Shown: piece by piece, positions 9,694 to 16,822 of the stretch
Layout: every line of letters starts with the position of its first letter
How positions within the stretch are numbered: position 1 is the first letter of the stretch
Source: Vibrio sp. qd031
GTDB lineage: Bacteria > Pseudomonadota > Gammaproteobacteria > Enterobacterales > Vibrionaceae
Assembly (NCBI RefSeq): GCF_002100145.1
Contig: NZ_JXQD01000031.1
Location: 62,324-126,323, forward strand
Length of the DNA stretch: 64,000 bases
Direction of reading: 5' to 3'
Notes under the pieces: generated by a model
Database searches by the model: none
Told to the model about the DNA's origin: nothing
What the model saw: only the letters and a program-made list of their open reading frames with translations
Made by a program: the position numbers and the translations under genes

Positions 9694-10668
9694 CTATGAC
9701 AAAGTCTTTTGCACAAACTCAAGAATCTTTTGACTCAATTCTTCGTCAACAGATTTTAGGTTCAGAGTTAGGGTATTGCCCTTCCTTACATAATCTGCAC
9801 GGCCTTTAACCAATTGCTGCTTCACATTCGCTTTCGCTGCAGATTTAGGCGCGTGTTCGCCAATCCAGCTGAGAAGCGTTTCTGTTACTTCCTTTGTCAC
9901 TTGTGTCAAACTAGACAGCTCGACATGCTGCTTATCGACAATCGCTTCGGTTAAGCTTTTCTCAATAATTCTTTTTTGCTGCGATGGTGCGAGTTCAAAG
10001 AATTGTTTGTGAAGTTTTACGACTGTCGGACGACCTAGTTCGGTGACGCTAGGGTATGCTTGCAATAACTCAACCGGCAAAGTCGCCGCTTTTAACGCAC
10101 CAGATACCAATGCTTCACTGCATTGGAACAGTTCGGCCAATCCTTTTTGATCTTGCACTTCACCCGAATCAAGCTTAGCTTGCATTTCGCGGCCTTTTTC
10201 GTAAAGTGACAATGGCTTGTGTGCATTGGCCACGTCCGACAAGAACTTAGCGTGTTCTACATTAATGCTTTCCGCGACGTAGACCAGGAAATCTTTGTTG
10301 GCCAAAATGCACGACATGCGACGTCGGCTACCATCAAGGACTTCTATTTTACCCTCAGGGGTACGACGACCTACTGCCGGATATTGCTGACCGTGCTCTT
10401 TAAGAGTGGTCAAAATATCCGATAACGCGGTTTCATTTAAAAACGATTGTTCACGAGCGTTTTGGTCAAATACAACCGTTGCAGTCTCGATATCAGAGGC
10501 TGCAATAGTCGTCAGTTCAAACTCGACTGCGGCTTCCCCAGCTACGGCGAGTTCAATCACCTGAGCTTTCGACTTAGCAGCAGATTGTGCCTGTTCAGGA
10601 CTGGTTACTCGACGCTTATTTGCTTTGCCGAACAATTTGGCATTTAGTTCGGATGTTTTAATGGCCAT
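9694..10668 (-). CDS. parB2: Chromosome II partition protein ParB2
   Basis: Centromere-binding protein of the chromosome II partition system; it loads on parS2 sites and stimulates ParA2. The 324 residues include the ParB N-domain with the EVLDGSRRRMSCIL block (about 112), a central HTH region with LAELFQCSEALVSGALKAA, and a C-terminal basic beta segment. This layout resembles the P1 plasmid type, not chromosomal ParB. The gene lies 6 nt after parA2 on the same strand, forming an operon that ends at the 9633-9657 terminator. Seven-base spacing and synteny with the origin support the assignment. Confidence 0.95.
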   Translation of the reverse strand: MAIKTSELNAKLFGKANKRRVTSPEQAQSAAKSKAQVIELAVAGEAAVEFELTTIAASDIETATVVFDQNAREQSFLNETALSDILTTLKEHGQQYPAVGRRTPEGKIEVLDGSRRRMSCILANKDFLVYVAESINVEHAKFLSDVANAHKPLSLYEKGREMQAKLDSGEVQDQKGLAELFQCSEALVSGALKAATLPVELLQAYPSVTELGRPTVVKLHKQFFELAPSQQKRIIEKSLTEAIVDKQHVELSSLTQVTKEVTETLLSWIGEHAPKSAAKANVKQQLVKGRADYVRKGNTLTLNLKSVDEELSQKILEFVQKTLS

Positions 10669-10674
10669 CGTAAA

Positions 10675-11892
10675 TTACTCCTGATTTAGTGAATGCCAGT
10701 GGCTGTGTAAGACTCGCTCAAGCTCTAATGCGCTTTTCTGCACTGCATCTTGTGCTGTGGCTAATGTCTTTTTGCCCCCTTCAAAATCCGATGCGGTCAG
10801 ATCGAACACCGTACTATAGGTGTCGGCACAGGTTTCAAACGCTCGACTTCGAGGAATGGTCGCCATCATCACTTGGTCTTGTAGCAAGTAATTCATCTCA
10901 GTCAGTACCGATACTTGTTTCTTATTGTCATCTTCAAACATGGTAGGAAGCAACTTAACAAATTCTAAGCCACTCCAATCGTCCGGGAACATTTCGTACA
11001 CTGTTGGAAGGTGTTGGAAAAAGTTAACCGTAGAAGCCCAATCAAGGCGTTTTGCTGCGCACGGGATCAACAGTGAGTTAGAGGCATACATCGCGTTCCA
11101 AACCAATGGATCAACATGCGGACCTGTGTCTATCATGATGATATCAAAGTCGTCTGCGATTCGATCAATGAGCTTTTCTTTCAGTAGCTTAACGATATCC
11201 AGTGAGTCACTTTGAGTCAGACTTTGCCACGCATCAGCATTAAACATCGCATCTTCCGGGAAAGCTGAAACGGTCTTTAAATTAGGATACTGAGTCGGCA
11301 ACAGCACGTTTTTGCGCAAGAATGCGGTATCAACAGTGACCCCCTCAGGAACGTTATCCAGCATAATATCGACAGCTGAATAGATGTTGTCGTGTTCACT
11401 AATGCTGATCTGTGGGTTTAAAAACAGACGTAACGACCCTTGAGGATCCAAATCAATAAGGCAGATTCTGTAACGTTTATCTAAGTTTAATGCTAGACAA
11501 GCAGCCAAATGTACAGCAGTCATTGACTTACCGGTACCGCCCTTTTGATTTTGAACGTTCACCACCCATGGCTTATTGCCAACACTTTGCTTACGCTCGT
11601 GAAACTTGGGTACGCCAGCAGCATCCATCAGGTGATGCGCTTCTTGTAGAGAAATTGAATAGTGATTAGCATTATTCTTAGTAAACTGGTGTCCGTCTTG
11701 TTCAAGTTTAGAAATTGCATCATCGAGTTTTCGGCGCGTCAGCCCTGAACGGGTTTCCATTAACGCTTTGGACATAGGAGGAAAATGCTCATCTGAGCGC
11801 TCTTCTAATACTATCTCGATACGATCGGCTTGAACTTGCTGAGTTTGCTCGGCAAGCCGAGCTAAATTTTCTATCGTTTGTTGTCGCTTCAT
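10675..11892 (-). CDS. parA2: Chromosome II partition ATPase ParA2
   Basis: Walker-type ATPase that moves the origin region of chromosome II. The 405-residue length and the N-terminal extension of about 100 residues (predicted winged HTH, SKALMETRSGLTRRKLDDAI) place it in the P1-like ParA group, which also represses its own promoter. Deviant Walker A is QKGGTGKSMTA (about 115-124) and the A' motif is IDLDPQG. It is first in the parA2-parB2 operon and is transcribed away from the origin region. Confidence 0.95.
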   Translation of the reverse strand: MKRQQTIENLARLAEQTQQVQADRIEIVLEERSDEHFPPMSKALMETRSGLTRRKLDDAISKLEQDGHQFTKNNANHYSISLQEAHHLMDAAGVPKFHERKQSVGNKPWVVNVQNQKGGTGKSMTAVHLAACLALNLDKRYRICLIDLDPQGSLRLFLNPQISISEHDNIYSAVDIMLDNVPEGVTVDTAFLRKNVLLPTQYPNLKTVSAFPEDAMFNADAWQSLTQSDSLDIVKLLKEKLIDRIADDFDIIMIDTGPHVDPLVWNAMYASNSLLIPCAAKRLDWASTVNFFQHLPTVYEMFPDDWSGLEFVKLLPTMFEDDNKKQVSVLTEMNYLLQDQVMMATIPRSRAFETCADTYSTVFDLTASDFEGGKKTLATAQDAVQKSALELERVLHSHWHSLNQE

Positions 11893-12135
11893 ATTACATG
11901 CCCAATTAACTTTTTATCCATTGTACAGCATTTCTTTAACCAAACAACGAAATGGTGCACACCTCTAAATTTTTACCAATAGTATCAAAAAACTGATTTT
12001 TAGCTCAATCAATATGAGGTATGAATTTGGTACAAATGGGGTCAATCGCACATTATATCAGCAAAACATCATCCTCTTTTTGACTAACATTATGCTCAAA
12101 TCTACACAGATTTAAACTGTTACGGTGTCACTAAA

Positions 12136-12150
12136 CTTTACACTGTAAAC
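12136..12150. promoter_or_regulatory. parS2 site inside the origin regulatory region
   Basis: Perfect TTTACACTGTAAA at 12137-12149. A parS2 site in the rctA-like segment is where ParB2 could influence RctB control of initiation. Confidence 0.88.
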
Positions 12151-12180
12151 GGTACTCAGAGTATGACTAGTTAGCCAATG

Positions 12181-12230
12181 TACAATTAAGTCGGAAGCAT
12201 AATAAACATACGATAAATTACAGTCGATGT
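12181..12230 (+). repeat. 39-mer-like repeat, copy A
   Basis: Begins TACAATTAAG, contains GGAAGCAT (12193-12200) and ends AAATTACAGTCGATGT (12215-12230). Copy B at 12459-12506 has the same blocks in the same order and orientation. In V. cholerae, RctB binds longer 39-mer sites on this side of the origin that inhibit initiation; equivalence here is inferred from position and length. Confidence 0.7.
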
Positions 12231-12305
12231 CACTTTGACTTAGAAAGCAGAGACAAGTTGCGTGGTGCTCAGTAACTATGGACGTATACACCAACAAGAG
12301 CAGGA

Positions 12306-12454
12306 ACGATGATCAAGGTAATACTTGATCATGCTTTCGGATCGATTTGGGGCTAAATACGAAGGTCCGAAACGATGATCAAGGAAAATATTATGCTATT
12401 ACAGAGCAGGGCAGTCTCAGACACTTAAACATTGCAGTCGGAACGATGATCAAG
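12306..12454. repeat. Four iteron-like RctB sites in the regulatory half
   Basis: ACGATGATCAAG occurs at 12306-12317, 12372-12383 and 12443-12454 on the plus strand. An inverted one, CTTGATCATGCTTTCGG, is at 12324-12340. All contain the TGATCA core with its Dam site. They are irregularly spaced, unlike the tandem array near the unwinding region. Confidence 0.75.
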
Positions 12455-12458
12455 AGAG

Positions 12459-12506
12459 TACAATTAACGGAAGCATGTAAATCTCCAGCCAAATTACGGT
12501 CAATGT
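12459..12506 (+). repeat. 39-mer-like repeat, copy B
   Basis: Begins TACAATTAAC, contains GGAAGCAT and ends AAATTACGGTCAATGT (12491-12506). It matches copy A over the outer blocks with differing middle bases and a 2-nt length difference. Confidence 0.7.
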
Positions 12507-12594
12507 TATATACAGCGGGGGCTGAGAGGATCCAAACGAGATCTTCATTAAGCGTATTCCGATCTTCATTTTTCCAGTATAACCACTGGCATCT

Positions 12595-12747
12595 CTTGAT
12601 CAGGCTTCCGAATTGACTATTTCTATATAGAAAAGATGCATTTACCTACGACGATGGTGATAAAGACTAGCTGGCTATCGACGGTAGTGTAAACAAACAG
12701 CAATCACAATTGTTTGAGGCATTATCAACGTCTTGATCATCGTTCCG
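12595..12747 (-). repeat. Two further iteron-like sites, inverted orientation
   Basis: CTTGATCAGGCTTCCG at 12595-12610 (one core mismatch) and CTTGATCATCGTTCCG at 12732-12747, which is a full match to the consensus of the array. Confidence 0.65.
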
Positions 12748-12802
12748 AACCGGTGCATGCAAGCTGTCCCAAGGGGCAAAGTGGCAACGATCACACTTCT
12801 AC

Positions 12803-12811
12803 TGTGGATAA
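12803..12811 (-). promoter_or_regulatory. DnaA box in oriCII
   Basis: TGTGGATAA, the complement of the strict consensus TTATCCACA, 14 nt before the first tandem iteron. A single DnaA box in this position is part of the minimal origin of V. cholerae chromosome II. Confidence 0.85.
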
Positions 12812-12824
12812 CCTGTGACGTATA

Positions 12825-12953
12825 CATGATCATTGTTTCGTAAGCCGCTTGATCATGACTCCTAAATCCAGTGATCATCGTTCCCGTGAAGATTGATCAT
12901 GCTTACGGAGTTAGCTTGATCACCGTTTCAAAAGCGTCTTGATCATCTTTCCG
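12825..12953 (-). repeat. Six phased RctB iterons
   Basis: Iterons start at about 12825, 12848, 12870, 12892, 12915 and 12938, a period of 22-23 bp or about two helical turns. Each is a variant of CTTGATCATCGTTCCG on the plus strand: ATGATCATTGTTTCG, CTTGATCATGACTCC, GTGATCATCGTTCCC, ATTGATCATGCTTACGG, CTTGATCACCGTTTCA and CTTGATCATCTTTCCG. All contain GATC, so binding can be gated by Dam methylation. Six iterons match the V. cholerae minimal origin. Confidence 0.92.
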
Positions 12954-12959
12954 ACCACA

Positions 12960-13085
12960 CTTAAAATTAACACTCATAAATACAAAGACTTAGGATAATT
13001 TTCGCTCCCGGATCATTAGATCAGATTTATCAATATAGATCAGTTAATCAAATAAGATCAGTATTATAGAAACAATAATAAGTGC
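12960..13085. other. AT-rich unwinding region with ATCA repeats
   Basis: Strongly AT-rich segment immediately after the iterons. ATCA occurs at 13012, 13020, 13029, 13039, 13047 and 13057 (steps of 8-10 nt), four of them as GATCA. RctB is known to bind ATCA repeats in single-stranded form in the unwinding element of V. cholerae. Confidence 0.85.
13062..13080. promoter_or_regulatory. Inverted repeat in the rctB upstream region (possible operator)
   Basis: TATTAT (13062-13067) and ATAATA (13075-13080) separated by seven bases, about 45 nt before the first possible rctB start. An autorepression site upstream of rctB is known in V. cholerae; identity here is a guess from position. Confidence 0.35.
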
Positions 13086-13154
13086 TTTATTTATCTGTGG
13101 ATCCCCGTTAGAGTACTCGGAACAATGACATCTTTACAAAGTCAGTCAAATAGA

Positions 13155-15122
13155 ATGAGCAAACCGGAAAAGATCTTAATCAAGCTACCTCGCAGTCACA
13201 AGGATGGACATTTATTTGAAATCAATGACCAAGCTATCGACTGGATCACTCAGTATCAACACTTTAAGGGTGTGACTAAAAGTATTGTTGAACTACTGAA
13301 TTTAATTTCTCTCAACGGTATGACATCAATCGATGGCCTAGTGTCGACAACCCAAATTATTGATGCGACGGAAGGGCAACTGACTCGAGCAGCAATCCAG
13401 CAACGACTTCGTGCAGCGGTAAACGTTGGTTTGTTCGAACAAATTCCAGTACGGTTTGAGACAGGTCTAGCGGGTAAAACGATGCTGCATCGATTCATCA
13501 ACCCGTCGAAACTGGTGACTGTGTTGGGAACTCAGGTGTTGAATACTGAGTCCACTAAACAGACTCAAAAACAGAAAAAGTCTAAGGCCCTCGCACAAAA
13601 CCTCGTAAATAAACAGCTGCTTACAGAGCATGGTTTACCTACGCCACCTTCAATGCGCAACGAAGCCGACCAGTTTGTTGTTTCGCCGACTAACTGGGCA
13701 GGTATCATTGACCAAGCATTGGCGCCACCGCGGACTCGTAAAAGTTATCAGAAATCACTAGTGTCAATTTCGGGAACACGCGCAGTGATTGAAACACGCT
13801 CGTCAAAGAACATTATGACTGTCGACGATCTGATGACGCTATTTGCCTTGTTTACATTGACAGTGCAGTATCACGATCATCACAAAGATGAATACCACAT
13901 AGATGTTAAGACGCCGCCAAATAAGACGCCGTTGTATATCACCGATATTTTGTCGATTCGAGGCAAGAAAGACAGTGGGCCAGCACGGGATTCTATCCGT
14001 GACAGTATTGATCGAATTGAATTCACCGATTTTCAGTTGCACGAGCTTACTGGGCAATGGCTCAGTGAGAATATGCCAGAGGGCTTTAAGAGTGATCGAT
14101 TCCGCTTTCTCGCTAGAACGATCACCGCTTCAGAAGAAGCACCAATTGAAAGTCAGACTGGCGAGATCAAGATCAAACCCAATCTGTACATATTGGTGTG
14201 GGAGCCTTCGTTTTACGAAGAGCTGCTAACCAAAGATTATTTCTTTTTGTTTCCACCAGAGATCTTGCGCCAACACTCGTTGATCTTTCAGCTGTACTCG
14301 TTCTTCCGTAGTCGACTGTCTCGTAAGTATCGTGAAAACATGACCTTAAGCGAGTTGAACCAAAAACTCAGTCGAAATATTGAATGGCGTCGATTCTCTA
14401 TGGATATGATTAGAGAATTGAAACGTCTCGCAAAAGACCCAGTCACTGAAAGCATGATCAAGGTGAATCTCTGGGGCTATCATTTGACGATCACGCCAAT
14501 TGAGTCGGATCTAAAACTAAAAGACTACCAGTTTGATATAGAGTGCCACGCCGATGAGGTGCTGAAGTACGCTCGCGCTAAGATGAAAAATCAGGGCAAG
14601 CGGAACATGGCACCAACACTTCCAAACCCATTACGTCACGAGATTGTGTCGAAGAAGAAGCTGGAAGAGTTAAGTGAAGTGATCGATGGTGAGTTTGAAC
14701 CGATCAAGCGTAAAGCCACTAAATCGGGTCGCTTAGGACGTCGTGTGAAATTGAAGAAGCACCTCGTCGAGATAAATGCAGAAGAGATCACGATAACATT
14801 GACCAAGTATACCTCGTCAGAAGCGCTAGAACGCAGTATAACAGCGTTGTCCGCTATGACAGGTCACCCAGCCTCGATAGTTGAACAAGAGTGCTTAGAG
14901 TTGATTGAGAAGCTCGATTGGCTAAAAGCCGGAGAGCAGGTTATTTCGTACGATAAGCTTAGTGAGGTCATAGACCTATTCCAGCAAAGCAATCAGGACA
15001 AGCACATGACCATAGAAAAGCTGATTGGTGGGTTGGCCGTGCGCCGCAAGGTGTGTCGCAATATTGCTGATGGTCATTACGATGAAAGCGTGATGATTGC
15101 GTTACAAGATATTGCAGGGTAG
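13155..15122 (+). CDS. rctB: Chromosome II replication initiator RctB
   Basis: RctB binds iterons and 39-mers in oriCII, opens the origin and represses its own gene. The protein is readily recognised by its N-terminal ILIKLPRSHKDGHLFEI and QHFKGVTKSIVELLNLISL blocks and by winged-helix segments throughout. The ATG at 13155 gives 655 residues, close to the 658 of V. cholerae, and starts at the same point of the alignment as I recall it. An in-frame ATG at 13125 would add ten residues (MTSLQSQSNR). Neither start has a good ribosome site. The gene contains an iteron-like sequence at 14446-14463. Alone on the plus strand, divergent from parA2. Confidence 0.95.
   Translation: MSKPEKILIKLPRSHKDGHLFEINDQAIDWITQYQHFKGVTKSIVELLNLISLNGMTSIDGLVSTTQIIDATEGQLTRAAIQQRLRAAVNVGLFEQIPVRFETGLAGKTMLHRFINPSKLVTVLGTQVLNTESTKQTQKQKKSKALAQNLVNKQLLTEHGLPTPPSMRNEADQFVVSPTNWAGIIDQALAPPRTRKSYQKSLVSISGTRAVIETRSSKNIMTVDDLMTLFALFTLTVQYHDHHKDEYHIDVKTPPNKTPLYITDILSIRGKKDSGPARDSIRDSIDRIEFTDFQLHELTGQWLSENMPEGFKSDRFRFLARTITASEEAPIESQTGEIKIKPNLYILVWEPSFYEELLTKDYFFLFPPEILRQHSLIFQLYSFFRSRLSRKYRENMTLSELNQKLSRNIEWRRFSMDMIRELKRLAKDPVTESMIKVNLWGYHLTITPIESDLKLKDYQFDIECHADEVLKYARAKMKNQGKRNMAPTLPNPLRHEIVSKKKLEELSEVIDGEFEPIKRKATKSGRLGRRVKLKKHLVEINAEEITITLTKYTSSEALERSITALSAMTGHPASIVEQECLELIEKLDWLKAGEQVISYDKLSEVIDLFQQSNQDKHMTIEKLIGGLAVRRKVCRNIADGHYDESVMIALQDIAG
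14446..14463 (+). repeat. Iteron-like sequence inside rctB
   Basis: CTGAAAGCATGATCAAGG matches the complement of the origin iteron at 12324-12340 (CCGAAAGCATGATCAAG) at all but one position. It encodes part of TESMIKV. Confidence 0.5.
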
Positions 15123-15238
15123 GGGTCTTACCTTGGGTTAGCACGCAACTGACGACACATTGACATTTGGGTCGAATTCAAAACTTAAAATGACGTTGAG
15201 TTCAGCCTTTTTCATTGTACCCAAGTGTTGGCTCATTA

Positions 15239-15286
15239 ATACCAATCGAAGTCATTCACTGATCAGGTAATTGCTTAGGTTGCTAT
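15239..15286. repeat. Short palindromic repeat, probable deleted copy of the 35326-35486 element
   Basis: Begins ATACCAATCGAAGTCATT and ends with an imperfect complement (AATTGCTTAGGTTGCTAT), 48 bp in all. The termini match those of the 161 bp element at 35.3 kb, with the middle missing. Confidence 0.55.
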
Positions 15287-15311
15287 TAATTACATTCATA
15301 GTTTATTTTTG

Positions 15312-15340
15312 GGCGAGGTTTCATACCTCGCCATTTTTTT
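15312..15340 (+). terminator. Terminator for rctB transcription, overlapping the end of the convergent gene
   Basis: Stem GGCGAGGT (15312-15319) / ACCTCGCC (15325-15332) followed by ATTTTTTT on the plus strand. The stop codon of the convergent gene (15321-15323) is in the loop. It is about 190 nt past the rctB stop. Confidence 0.8.
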
Positions 15341-15788
15341 GCTTGTACGGATAGCGTGTCATGAACTTTACATGCGCTTCTATCTGATCGAACTGTTCCT
15401 GCTTCCACTCTTCCCCTTGTTCGCTACAAAACTCTAACGCCAATATGATCAATTGATCCAAACGCTGCACGCACCAAGTTTTAATTTCGATGTCGACGTC
15501 GCAATCACTGGCAACTTGTTGCAATTTAGCGATGGCAAAATTGAGGTATTGGTATGAGTCGTCTGGATGACCGGTTGAGCTAAAATGTTGATGAGCACGC
15601 AGACAACCATCGAGCCAACAGGTTAACCCTTTTTGTTGGAAAGACGAGAGGGCAGGTCCCCAAATTTCATTGGGAGGAGATTGCAGCAACGGTAAGAGAT
15701 CTTCTACTTGATCATGCTTCCGAGATTGATACCAATTTGACACGGCTTCTTGCCACAGCTCTTTGTTAAGAGACGGCTTTGAAATCAT
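15321..15788 (-). CDS. Conserved hypothetical protein next to rctB
   Basis: A 155-residue, mostly helical acidic protein with no domain I recognise; no signal peptide or membrane segment. The ATG at 15788 is preferred over the GTG at 15797 because GAAGG lies 8 nt before it. Position beside rctB at the origin of chromosome II is typical of an unnamed Vibrio gene. The coding sequence contains a full iteron-like site (15707-15722). No function is assigned. Confidence 0.65.
   Translation of the reverse strand: MISKPSLNKELWQEAVSNWYQSRKHDQVEDLLPLLQSPPNEIWGPALSSFQQKGLTCWLDGCLRAHQHFSSTGHPDDSYQYLNFAIAKLQQVASDCDVDIEIKTWCVQRLDQLIILALEFCSEQGEEWKQEQFDQIEAHVKFMTRYPYKQKNGEV
15707..15722 (-). repeat. Iteron-like RctB site inside the gene downstream of rctB
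   Basis: CTTGATCATGCTTCCG, a consensus-quality match to the oriCII array, 2.75 kb from the last origin iteron. Confidence 0.6.
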
Positions 15789-16106
15789 TTCGCACACCTT
15801 CGACGCTAAATAAAGGGAACCGACTAGACGTATTCTCTACTTTAGTCCCTTCAAATCGTCATGCTAGGTTCATAATTGCGACACATTCAAAGTTGTAAAC
15901 TGTGTCCGAGCTCACGCCCAGATTTGCGACTGCGAATTTCTTAAACCTACCGCGAAATTTACTCGGGGGCAACGAATATCCATCGTGTAAATAGGGTTTA
16001 TTGTGAGAGTTTCTATGAGCTCACATTTCGCGATTAATCGGCTTTTCTAAGCCGTGTTGTATTGATATCTATAACTCGAGAAAACAACCTAACGAGGAGA
16101 TGAATC
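15789..16106. other. Intergenic region, no gene seen
   Basis: About 318 bases between two divergent genes. It contains one small hairpin (CGGCTT / AAGCCG at 16039-16054) without a T run, and the ribosome site of the next gene (GAGGAG at 16094-16099). No reading frame or repeat family is recognisable. Confidence 0.5.
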
Positions 16107-16304
16107 ATGTCTATCAATTCGATTAATCATGACGACATTTCAAACATTGCTGAAAAGTGGACACCCGTTGACGATACGCCGAAAACGCGGTCTGACCGAC
16201 GCGTTAAATCTGCCGTCGCTCGTAGACGTATCGAAGCGCTTCAAGAGATCAAAGAAAGTGGTTTGACGATTGAAGAAGCACGCGAATTGGGTTTAATTCA
16301 CTAA
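16107..16304 (+). CDS. Small basic-helix protein, unknown function
   Basis: A 65-residue protein with an acidic N-terminal half and an arginine-rich helix RSDRRVKSAVARRRIEAL followed by TIEEARELGLIH. A strong GAGGAG lies 7 nt before the ATG. The arginine helix recalls the PA3496 family of small proteins, a tentative link only. No membrane segment is seen. Confidence 0.65.
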   Translation: MSINSINHDDISNIAEKWTPVDDTPKTRSDRRVKSAVARRRIEALQEIKESGLTIEEARELGLIH

Positions 16305-16403
16305 AGGAATGTCTGTGACTGTCTATAATTGACACCAAGCAGTGGCAACATTGCTTGGTTTTCCATTTCGGTCACCCCACGCGCATTATATCTTGTTGCC
16401 CAG

Positions 16404-16416
16404 TTTACACTATAAA
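16404..16416. promoter_or_regulatory. Degenerate parS2-like sequence
   Basis: TTTACACTATAAA differs from the ParB2 consensus palindrome at one position (A for G). It is in the gap before the DUF3283 gene, 4.3 kb from the origin site. Binding is uncertain. Confidence 0.4.
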
Positions 16417-16504
16417 TACCGCATCGAGAGCAGCAGTTACCCTCACCTCATTTTGTGTTAAACTTCTCTCCCTAACATACTCACAGCTAAGATACCCTCA
16501 ACAT

Positions 16505-16711
16505 ATGGCTTTTAATCTATCGCTTCTGCCAGCCGACGAAAAAAACGCAATCGAACTCGATAAACAAGCGTCCTATATCGTATGGCAAATCAAAAATGGC
16601 AAAGTAGGAAATGAAGCGCTTCGCGATGCTCAACAAAAACTGTCTCCGCAGCAGAGTGCGATTTTTGACAGCAGCGTCAGTAAGTACAAATCGATGTTAG
16701 GTGTGCAGTAA
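16505..16711 (+). CDS. DUF3283 family small protein
   Basis: A 68-residue soluble protein starting MAFNLSLLPADEKNAIELDK, with a YIVWQIKNGKVG motif, resembling the Vibrio DUF3283 family. The ATG at 16505 fits the family; the longer open frame upstream is discarded. Function unknown. It precedes the YebC-like gene by 111 nt and could share its transcript. Confidence 0.7.
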   Translation: MAFNLSLLPADEKNAIELDKQASYIVWQIKNGKVGNEALRDAQQKLSPQQSAIFDSSVSKYKSMLGVQ

Positions 16712-16822
16712 TTCGTTTTTGGGTCTAGAAATCGAGCTTTGCTTCGCATTTTTAGACTGGTCAATCTAAAGCGCGTTTTGATATCATGCGCGCATTGTAT
16801 GTAAAGATGAGAGATACCCCAA

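Larger units (their letters stand above)
11893..13124. other. oriCII: Replication origin of chromosome II (oriCII) with regulatory region
   Basis: The 1.2 kb between parA2 and rctB has no convincing gene. In order it holds a parS2 site (12137-12149), two 48-50 bp imperfect direct repeats (12181-12230, 12459-12506), scattered iteron-like sequences in both orientations (12306-12747), a DnaA box (12803-12811), six phased iterons (12825-12953), an AT-rich segment with six ATCA repeats (13012-13060) and the rctB promoter region. Known Vibrio cholerae oriCII has the same parts. The left half corresponds in position to the regulatory rctA region, but no rctA reading frame is evident. GATC sites are very dense, fitting Dam-dependent initiation. 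Confidence 0.93.

Noticed and set aside
12005..12055. Possible third long RctB repeat around GGGGTCAAT
   Set aside because: Only a short core (GGTCAAT) resembles the two clear copies; the outer blocks do not match.
12112..12297. 61-codon minus-strand open frame in the origin as an rctA-like gene
   Set aside because: It overlaps the parS2 site and repeat A, has no ribosome site and a composition unlike coding sequence.
12347..12616. 89-codon plus-strand open frame in the origin
   Set aside because: It runs through iterons and repeat B, so its sequence is explained by RctB sites; no ribosome site.
13095..13103. Second DnaA box TGTGGATCC before rctB
   Set aside because: Two of nine positions differ from the consensus, including the essential end; weak match.
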